This document shows positions 7,816-12,834 of a stretch of 12,834 nt of DNA, in pieces (position 1 is the first letter of the stretch; each line of letters begins with the position of its first letter). Below the pieces are notes generated by a model that was not told the DNA's origin, made no database searches, and was given only the letters and a program-made list of their open reading frames with translations. A program made the translations under genes and the position numbers. The stretch lies in the NCBI GenBank assembly GCA_025927665.1, contig JAICKZ010000058.1, forward strand, positions 1-12,834, read 5' to 3'. Source of the stretch: Steroidobacteraceae bacterium. GTDB lineage: Bacteria > Pseudomonadota > Gammaproteobacteria > Steroidobacterales > Steroidobacteraceae.

Positions 7816-9291
7816 ATGGCATCAACTTATAGCGGTCGAATTTATGAGTTGCGTGATTTATTGGAGCAAGCACCAGCCGCGGCTGACGAACGCGTAAATC
7901 AAAGCTTTATCGCCTGCATCAATAACTACATGCAGCTGCGTCAGTCCGCAATGAGCGATTTAGTTGATTTTATATCCAAGGCTAGCATTTCAAATTCGGG
8001 AACCCAAGCGAAGTGGCAATCTCGCATCACTCGTTTCCGTTCTGACTACAACGCGCTATTTGGCGATTCAGTTCGAGATCTGAAACTACCATCGGCGCAT
8101 CAACTCTTTTGGACGACTGCGTTGCAGGCAGAAGAAAAGTTCTTCGATAGTCTTTCTAGAGTGTCAATGCCACAGCTCACGGACGATCTATTGAAGCACC
8201 AGGATAATCTATCAAAGTTGATTACAGCACTACAGGATACCTGGACATTCTTGTTATCAAAGAACAACGGTATCCAGACTGACGAAATGCGTGCGATGCA
8301 AGATATGGATCAAATGGTACAAGGGATTGTTTCTGAGTTGGACAGTTCATCGCGCATGATGCTGGACAACAGCGCTCGTGCGGCTGAGGCCATCAAGAGA
8401 AGCGCCGAGTCATTAAAAGAAAAAATAAGAGATGGCTTGGGTCGTGCCGGCGGTGCAGTGGAGATCGCTATCGAGATAGTGAAGAAACTAATCATGGATG
8501 AAATCAAGCCTGATGGTTTTCCAGACGAAGTGGAAGAACCAATAGAGGCAATGCTGAAAGAGATGGAGGCAAAGATAGGTATACTGGTGGAACGCGCGCA
8601 GAAATATCGGTCAACGCTCGCCTCCTATAAGGACTTGGTCAGCACACAAAAAGGCAGTGTTCTTACGCTGTTTAACAAGACCCGCAAAGACATCGATGCA
8701 TATCTGGAAAACAATAATATCAGCAAGGCAAAAGTGTGGTTAGATCAGGCAAAGGGTCAATTAAATGACTGGGTATCGGGTTTGCCTACCTCAGGTCAGC
8801 GAGATGATGGCGCAATTTTCCGTAACGATATTTATCATCAGCTTGACGATATGTGGAAAACAACTGTGGATCTAGACGCCAAGTTTCGCAGCCAATTCCA
8901 GGGCGCATTTCTCTCGCCGCTCAGTAACGAGACCATTGAAACGTTGGCTCATGGTTATTTGTTCCGCGAACAACTGCGGAAAACCAATAGTCGAGATGCT
9001 GCTCGCATGCTCAGCGCTTATCGCGAAAATTTACCCGAGCAACTACACCATGTAGAAGAGAGTTTTGTTGAACTAAACGATCCGGTAGCTGCGCTCCTTG
9101 AAAGTCTGCCTAGTGAGGTGCGCGATCTTGCCAGATCGCGCAATAAGGACTTTCAGGAGTATGCGCATGACCGCATAAAAAGGCAGATGGAGTCGCTATT
9201 TCCGGCCATCGATGAATTGAAACAAATTCTTACCCCGTCGAACGTGGAATCTGATTTCAACTGCCAGGAGTTGGAGGACATGCTGCATTAA
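7816..9291 (+). CDS. Long helical coiled-coil protein, third gene of the operon
   Basis: A 491-residue, almost wholly alpha-helical protein of unknown family. ATG 7816 is preceded by GAGAGG at a suitable distance and lies 62 bases after the beta-helix gene stop, so it is part of the same operon. The N-terminal half has long amphipathic helices, with heptad-like stretches at about residues 100-225. Residues 212-228 (GGAVEIAIEIVKKLIMD) form an amphipathic to hydrophobic helix in the middle, followed by a Pro- and acid-rich turn (EIKPDGFPDEVEEP) and another long helix to about residue 285: a hairpin-like arrangement. There is no signal peptide. Helix-hairpin-helix layouts of this kind occur in alpha-helical pore-forming toxin components, but also in many structural proteins; no specific motif supports a toxin. 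The overall character resembles the TGA-interrupted protein at the start of the operon, and the two may be partners or distant homologues. Confidence 0.75.
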   Translation: MASTYSGRIYELRDLLEQAPAAADERVNQSFIACINNYMQLRQSAMSDLVDFISKASISNSGTQAKWQSRITRFRSDYNALFGDSVRDLKLPSAHQLFWTTALQAEEKFFDSLSRVSMPQLTDDLLKHQDNLSKLITALQDTWTFLLSKNNGIQTDEMRAMQDMDQMVQGIVSELDSSSRMMLDNSARAAEAIKRSAESLKEKIRDGLGRAGGAVEIAIEIVKKLIMDEIKPDGFPDEVEEPIEAMLKEMEAKIGILVERAQKYRSTLASYKDLVSTQKGSVLTLFNKTRKDIDAYLENNNISKAKVWLDQAKGQLNDWVSGLPTSGQRDDGAIFRNDIYHQLDDMWKTTVDLDAKFRSQFQGAFLSPLSNETIETLAHGYLFREQLRKTNSRDAARMLSAYRENLPEQLHHVEESFVELNDPVAALLESLPSEVRDLARSRNKDFQEYAHDRIKRQMESLFPAIDELKQILTPSNVESDFNCQELEDMLH

Positions 9292-9323
9292 CCTTGGTTC
9301 TGCATCGCTTGGAGGCAAGGTTA
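9289..9323 (+). terminator. Inverted repeat at the end of the three-gene operon
   Basis: TAACCTTG (9289-9296, including the stop codon) and CAAGGTTA (9316-9323) form a perfect 8-bp stem with a 19-base loop. The position immediately after the last operon gene suits a terminator, but no T tract follows, so an intrinsic terminator is not established. Confidence 0.3.
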
Positions 9324-9464
9324 GCCGAAAGCATTCGCTGATTAATCGTGTTTACTCTACACTTATTCGTGATTTCCGAATTTAGGATAAGTTCAAGTAT
9401 TATCCTTTCGTTCAAGATTCCGAGGCATGTATCAAATGACGAAGCAGCGACTTTCGTCAAAGCG

Positions 9465-9587
9465 ATGTTATGGATCGCTTGTCTTGGATCACTTGTGATG
9501 TTTCTTGTCGCATGTAGTGGCGGTGGCTCTAAAAACGGTGTTTCAACAAACGCAACAGCGTCCAGCGCTCTGTCCTATAGCACTTAA
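9465..9587 (+). pseudogene. Lipoprotein signal-peptide fragment running into the relaxase remnant
   Basis: From the ATG at 9465 the frame encodes MLWIACLGSLVMFLVACSGG, a typical lipoprotein signal peptide: hydrophobic core, lipobox LVAC with the acylated Cys at position 16, then a Gly/Ser-rich tail. It stops at TAA (9585-9587) after 40 codons. The frame also runs open upstream to GTG 9348, but that part is less lipoprotein-like. After the TAA the same frame stays open through the relaxase-like remnant to 10079. It is probably the 5' end of a lipoprotein gene whose remainder was replaced at a recombination junction near 9666. A 7-bp hairpin (TGACGAA / TTCGTCA, 9437-9459) lies just upstream. 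Confidence 0.5.
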
Positions 9588-9626
9588 CCGGCTACAGTAG
9601 GCATTCCGATCGCACCGCTCTGGCCA

Positions 9627-10171
9627 ATGGTGACAATGGTGACCGGAACCGTCAGCAGTTATGGGGTATCCGTTCAAGTGTTGTCGTATTGGCCACTAGA
9701 GAAGCAGATCACCGCCATTGGTGCAACATGGTTGGATCAACAATTAGTAAGTGGTATGGCGCCAGAATCACAATCAGGATTTAGTAATGAAGTACGAAAA
9801 GCATTGCGCCAACGATTAGCCTTTTTGGTGGACGAAGGATTTGCAGAACGTGTTGAATCACGAGTAGTAATTAAAGGCAATCTGCTCGCTACCTTGCGAG
9901 ATCGCGAATTACAAGCAATTGCAAAAAAGATTACCGAAGAAACGCATCTTAACTATCAACCCATTCGTGATGGGCAGCGTGTATCTGGCATCTATCGTCG
10001 ATCTATTGTGCTTGCGAGTGGACGGTTTGCGATGCTTCAGGAAGGAGCTGAATTTAGCCTTGTACCTTGGAGACTGTAGTCGATCGTTATCTGCATCAAC
10101 CTGTTCGAGGCGTAATGAGAGGAGCCAATGTTGATTGGAATTTATCGAGGTCACGTGAGATACAGTTGTGA
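9627..10171 (+). pseudogene. Truncated, frameshifted second copy of the relaxase C-terminus
   Basis: From residue 14 of an ORF starting at ATG 9627, the translation matches the relaxase at 2-1756 closely (GVSVQVLSYWPLEKQ onward), with conservative changes such as TFLADEGF to AFLVDEGF. The metal-binding and nicking residues are missing because the first ~400 residues are absent, so it cannot act as a relaxase. Near 10071-10079 one base has been lost relative to copy A, creating an early TAG at 10077; the original end (QPVRGVMRGANVDWNL) continues in a shifted frame to TGA at 10169-10171. The 13 residues before the match come from unrelated DNA. Most changes keep the reading frame, so the copy diverged partly under selection or came from a related functional gene before decaying. 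Confidence 0.85.
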
Positions 10172-10264
10172 AGCTAATCTTTTATAGTGAGGGTTGCGAC
10201 GTCTACTGCTGACGAATTCCCGCTCAAGTTTACTCACATGAAGTCTGCTTCGTGCCCATAGCGG
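9666..10264 (+). repeat. ~600-bp direct repeat, copy B
   Basis: This copy matches 1250-1852 in the same orientation, 8416 bases downstream at the left boundary. Small deletions occur at the frameshift near 10074, in ACGTCTACT, in CTCAAGTTT and in GAAGTCT, and a one-base insertion occurs in GCCCATAGCGG. Confidence 0.9.
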
Positions 10265-10455
10265 AAATAGAGGTACTCGAAAGCTGCCGCTCAAATGGTG
10301 CTAAACAGACATCCGCTCTGCACTTTAAATATCGGGGATTCTAAATCTTACGTTAGCAATACATACGCGCCACTGGCGCACGATCAGCTAGAAACTTGCG
10401 GTGCCAATGGCAATCATGTAGCCTTTTCTTAATTGACTGATCGACGGAGCGTGTC
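10265..10455. promoter_or_regulatory. Upstream region of the exported helical-repeat protein, with palindromes
   Basis: No gene is visible here. GCGCCA-C-TGGCGC (10367-10379) is a perfect 13-base palindrome and TGCC-AAT-GGCA (10402-10412) a second, smaller one; either could be an operator. TTGCGG at 10397-10402 with TAGCCT 17 bases later is only a weak promoter match. Confidence 0.3.
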
Positions 10456-12114
10456 ATGAAAATCAATAATAGAACTGGATTAAATTTTCTCCTGGCAAGT
10501 TGGTTAGCATTAAATTCATTCTCCGCATTTGCAGGTAAAACACTCAAATGCATTGATTCACCCAACCCTCCGAATTGCCTGGTTCGATTGGTTGCGAATA
10601 GCTCAACAAAGGACCTGGATGATTTGTACAAGGATGTGATGCTAACGGGCGCTACCGATCTGGTGCTTGCCAAGGGATCAAGACTATCGAACGAGGCACG
10701 TGAAGCCTTGCAGTTACAAGCAGCCGGTTTGTCTGCATATTTTGCGGCATCGACTTCCAAATCAATGAAAAAAATATCGGATGACACCCTGCTGGCTGCG
10801 ATTGCACTGATTGCAGCAGCACAACATGACGAAGATCCCTATTCTGATCCAGCATTTCAAAAACTCTCAGTCAAATCTAAAAATGATGACGCCATTACGC
10901 TACTGGCGGTACAGCTGTGGCTCGCAACCCAGCCATTTAACCATCAACTAATGGGCTTTCATAAAGTATTTGAGAAATTAGAAACAATGAAAGACTTGAA
11001 ACCGGAAACACTGCTGTCGTTAGCGTGCGATGCTGCATATTTTGGACAAGATTATGATCTCGCGCTTGAAATAATAAAAAGAATAGCATCTACAGACAGC
11101 GCAACACCTGACATGAAGGCACAGGCTGCATCAATATTGTTTCGAGTATATTCATTATTTGATGAAGGACTGCAGTTGTTGCGATCTGGTGGGAAAGATG
11201 CGAAGAACTATGATGTTAAAGGTATTTTGACTGAAGGAGGCAGAGTCAAATTGTCCCACGGCTATGACGCTAAAGCGGCCAAATTATTGGCCGAGTATCA
11301 ATTCGTTGCTGGTTATGGAACCGACCAGTTCCAGACAATCGATTTTCTGAAAGACCGAGAATTGCTCGGAAAAGCAGGCGCAAAGGATGAATTAAGATAT
11401 ATGGGAGACGAATACCTGCGTTACGCGGACGACGCAGCAAGAAGCCCATTGCAACGAGAGAACCTATATGCCATTGCCAGTGATTGTTATATGCGCGCTG
11501 GCAATAAGGAACTTGCCGTCATCACAGCAAGAAAAGGACTTCCTTTTGTTGCGGCCATAATTGATGATCCAGCAAGAGGATGGGGAGATAAATTTAAAAG
11601 CGCATCGTCAAACATGAAAGCAACTTTGGCACGTGGCGCAGGAACAGATGCCGTAATAGCACTGTATCGAACCGGTGAAATAACGGAAGCGTTGAACACC
11701 GGTTATCTGACTAACAGCGATAGATACGAAAATTCAAAAGTTGCTGGTGAAGAATCCGACCCAAATTGGGCGATTGATGAGTATAGATCACTGATGGAGT
11801 GGACTCTAACAATGGATGCTGTACATTCAAAGGACTTGAAATTCCAGACGCGCGCTTTCGATGTGTTGTTAGATCACTGCAATGCATCTGACCCTTGCCG
11901 CACCAACAGTGATGAAACGCATGAACACCTTGCAGCCATTGCGGCCGCAATGGGCGACCGCGAAAAAATGTTGTCTCAACTGAGGATAGCAGCTTCTATA
12001 GTCGATAATAGCTGGTATGCACTGGCCACAACCAAGCTGATAGAAGAATGGTATCGTGACACCAAACTCTTGGCAGAAGCAGCAAAACAAACCAGTGATA
12101 CCCCTGAGCACTAA
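10456..12114 (+). CDS. Exported helical-repeat (TPR-like) protein, hypothetical
   Basis: A 552-residue protein with a Sec signal peptide: MKINNRTGLNFLLASWLALN, then SFSAFAG, with probable cleavage after AFA at residue 26. The mature part is alpha-helical with repeated helix pairs of TPR/Sel1-like character (for example LLSLACDAAYFGQDYDLAL, LYAIASDCYMRAGNKELAV, LAAIAAAMGDREKMLSQL), which suggests a superhelical scaffold for protein contacts in the periplasm or outside the cell. Pairs of cysteines are present (CIDSPNPPNC near residues 32-41; CNASDPC near 475), which may form disulfides after export. No enzymatic motif is visible. CGGAG lies a suitable distance before the ATG. The 118-residue lipoprotein gene starts 27 bases after its stop, so the two are probably co-transcribed. 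The TPR assignment rests on helix pattern by eye, not on a scored match. Confidence 0.8.
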   Translation: MKINNRTGLNFLLASWLALNSFSAFAGKTLKCIDSPNPPNCLVRLVANSSTKDLDDLYKDVMLTGATDLVLAKGSRLSNEAREALQLQAAGLSAYFAASTSKSMKKISDDTLLAAIALIAAAQHDEDPYSDPAFQKLSVKSKNDDAITLLAVQLWLATQPFNHQLMGFHKVFEKLETMKDLKPETLLSLACDAAYFGQDYDLALEIIKRIASTDSATPDMKAQAASILFRVYSLFDEGLQLLRSGGKDAKNYDVKGILTEGGRVKLSHGYDAKAAKLLAEYQFVAGYGTDQFQTIDFLKDRELLGKAGAKDELRYMGDEYLRYADDAARSPLQRENLYAIASDCYMRAGNKELAVITARKGLPFVAAIIDDPARGWGDKFKSASSNMKATLARGAGTDAVIALYRTGEITEALNTGYLTNSDRYENSKVAGEESDPNWAIDEYRSLMEWTLTMDAVHSKDLKFQTRAFDVLLDHCNASDPCRTNSDETHEHLAAIAAAMGDREKMLSQLRIAASIVDNSWYALATTKLIEEWYRDTKLLAEAAKQTSDTPEH

Positions 12115-12141
12115 CTTTGACAATCAAGCGGAAAAATAACA

Positions 12142-12498
12142 ATGAAAACGTCACTATGTATTATGACTATCGCCACGATCCTAACAGGTTGTGTCAGCAC
12201 ATCTGAGACTGAACACTACACCGCAGTGAATGCCGACGGCAGCATCAACATCCGTTTTAGTGGCGGCGATGGATCATCTATCAAGAACGCCGTCATTCTC
12301 ATCGGTGCTACAGACGAGATAGCCGGCATTGGTGGTGAAACGCTGTGGGCACAACAATTTTTGCCAGGTTGGCAAAAGACCAATCAAGAACTGATCGCTA
12401 ATGGTCGTAAAAGTTATGATGGCATTACGTACAAGTCACCTGATGGAAAGACTCGCACTATTTATTTTGATATCTCGAATTTCTTTGGCAAGTTCTGA
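12142..12498 (+). CDS. Small lipoprotein, hypothetical
   Basis: A 118-residue protein with a lipoprotein signal: MKTSLCIMTIATILTGCVST, lipobox LTGC with the acylated Cys at residue 17, followed by Val and Ser, which suits outer-membrane retention. The mature part is short and mixed alpha/beta (INIRFSGGDGSSIKNAVIL; GITYKSPDGKTRTIYFDIS) with no recognised domain. It follows the helical-repeat protein by 27 bases in the same direction and is likely in its operon; a membrane-anchored partner for that protein is a reasonable inference. The Shine-Dalgarno sequence is weak (GCGGA about 10 bases before the ATG), in line with coupling to the upstream gene. Confidence 0.8.
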   Translation: MKTSLCIMTIATILTGCVSTSETEHYTAVNADGSINIRFSGGDGSSIKNAVILIGATDEIAGIGGETLWAQQFLPGWQKTNQELIANGRKSYDGITYKSPDGKTRTIYFDISNFFGKF

Positions 12499-12613
12499 GG
12501 TACTAGCTGATAATAGAATCGAATGACAGCTATGCGGACTTTCATATTCTGCTAACGAGTGTCCGATTGTGGCCGATAGATGCCTGCGTCCAAATCATAT
12601 CTCCAAAATGAAG

Positions 12614-12678
12614 GCTAACTTGTTTTATCTAGTCTGATTAACAGAGTGGTTGCAAGATAACATTGGAGCAGATTTTGC
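12614..12678. repeat. Imperfect ~65-bp dispersed repeat, copy 2
   Basis: It matches 2461-2526 in the same orientation with a one-base length difference. TTATCT (12625-12630) and AGATAA (12655-12660) form the same inverted pair 24 bases apart. It lies just before the insertion sequence and after the lipoprotein gene. Confidence 0.6.
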
Positions 12679-12695
12679 CACAAGCGCGGTTGTGA

Positions 12696-12834
12696 TGACC
12701 TGCTCCCCTTAAATGTACCTGATGTAAAGTTAGCCTGCTCCGCAATTGAGGAGACAGAGCATGAAGAAATCGAGATTTAAAGAAGAGCAAATCATTGGTA
12801 TCTTGAAAGAGCACCGCGCTGGATTATCGGCAGC
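12696..12834 (+). mobile_element. IS3-family insertion sequence, left end (runs out of the window)
   Basis: A terminal-repeat-like start TGACCTGCTCCCC near 12696 is followed about 50 bases later by the transposase OrfA start, the usual layout of IS3-family elements. The exact outer boundary and target duplication cannot be fixed because the other end is outside the window. Confidence 0.7.
12761..12834 (+). CDS. IS3-family transposase OrfA (3' partial)
   Basis: The 24 visible codons, MKKSRFKEEQIIGILKEHRA followed by GLSA, are the characteristic N-terminus of OrfA in the IS407-like part of the IS3 family, a helix-turn-helix DNA-binding protein of the HTH_Tnp_1 type. In these elements OrfA and OrfB are joined by programmed frameshifting to make the active transposase. 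GAGGAG at 12748-12753 is a strong ribosome binding site for ATG 12761. The rest of the gene lies beyond the window. Confidence 0.85.
   Translation, partial: MKKSRFKEEQIIGILKEHRAGLSA

Noticed and set aside
7392..7832. Plus-strand 146-codon ORF overlapping the end of the beta-helix gene
   Set aside because: It lies in another frame of a well-supported coding sequence and has a shadow-type composition rich in Arg, Ser, Leu and Cys.
7816..9291. Assignment of the 491-residue protein as a pore-forming toxin component
   Set aside because: The helical hairpin layout is suggestive, but no family-specific motif can be seen, so the function is left open.
1..12834. CRISPR array, tRNA or rRNA genes
   Set aside because: No regularly spaced repeats, cloverleaf sequences or ribosomal RNA segments were found by reading both strands.

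Overview
The window looks like accessory DNA of a mid-GC proteobacterium, probably a plasmid or integrative element. The evidence is a conjugative relaxase at the left edge, the start of an IS3-family insertion sequence at the right edge, a broken second copy of the relaxase 3' end, and many genes without a recognisable family. The relaxase type (MOBP-like, with the C-terminal DUF3363 region) is typical of Tn4371-like ICEs and related proteobacterial plasmids. The sequence does not settle the genus.

Layout from left to right. (1) Positions 2-1756 carry the relaxase, which lacks its 5' end. (2) Positions 1757-3323 hold a minus-strand gene for a small four-helix membrane protein with a hairpin at its end, a doubtful minus-strand ORF, short repeats, and a leader rich in stem-loops. 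(3) Positions 3324-9291 form one plus-strand operon of large proteins without signal peptides: a helical protein whose reading frame is interrupted by one in-frame TGA (3324-4472), a 1093-residue protein built as a tandem duplication of a right-handed beta-helix plus beta-sandwich unit (4472-7753), and a 491-residue helical, coiled-coil-rich protein (7816-9291). (4) Positions 9292-10264 hold a fragment of a lipoprotein gene running into a truncated, frameshifted copy of the relaxase 3' end and its downstream DNA. (5) Positions 10456-12498 hold two exported proteins in a probable operon: a 552-residue helical-repeat protein with a Sec signal and a 118-residue lipoprotein. (6) From about 12696 the 5' end of an IS3-family element starts, with the first 24 codons of its OrfA.

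Two duplications frame the region. A segment of about 600 bp (1250-1852 and 9666-10264, same orientation) brackets the membrane-protein gene and the three-gene operon, so the 8.4 kb between them could have arrived, or could be lost, by homologous recombination. A separate imperfect repeat of about 65 bp (near 2461 and 12614) lies outside the second set of genes.

The best candidate for an undescribed system is the three-gene operon at 3324-9291: two long alpha-helical proteins flanking a duplicated beta-helix protein, co-directional and tightly packed, none with a classical export signal. I do not recognise it as a named system. A multi-component surface, filament or pore-forming assembly is a hypothesis only. 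The in-frame TGA in its first gene is either a recent nonsense mutation, a sequencing error or a recoding site.
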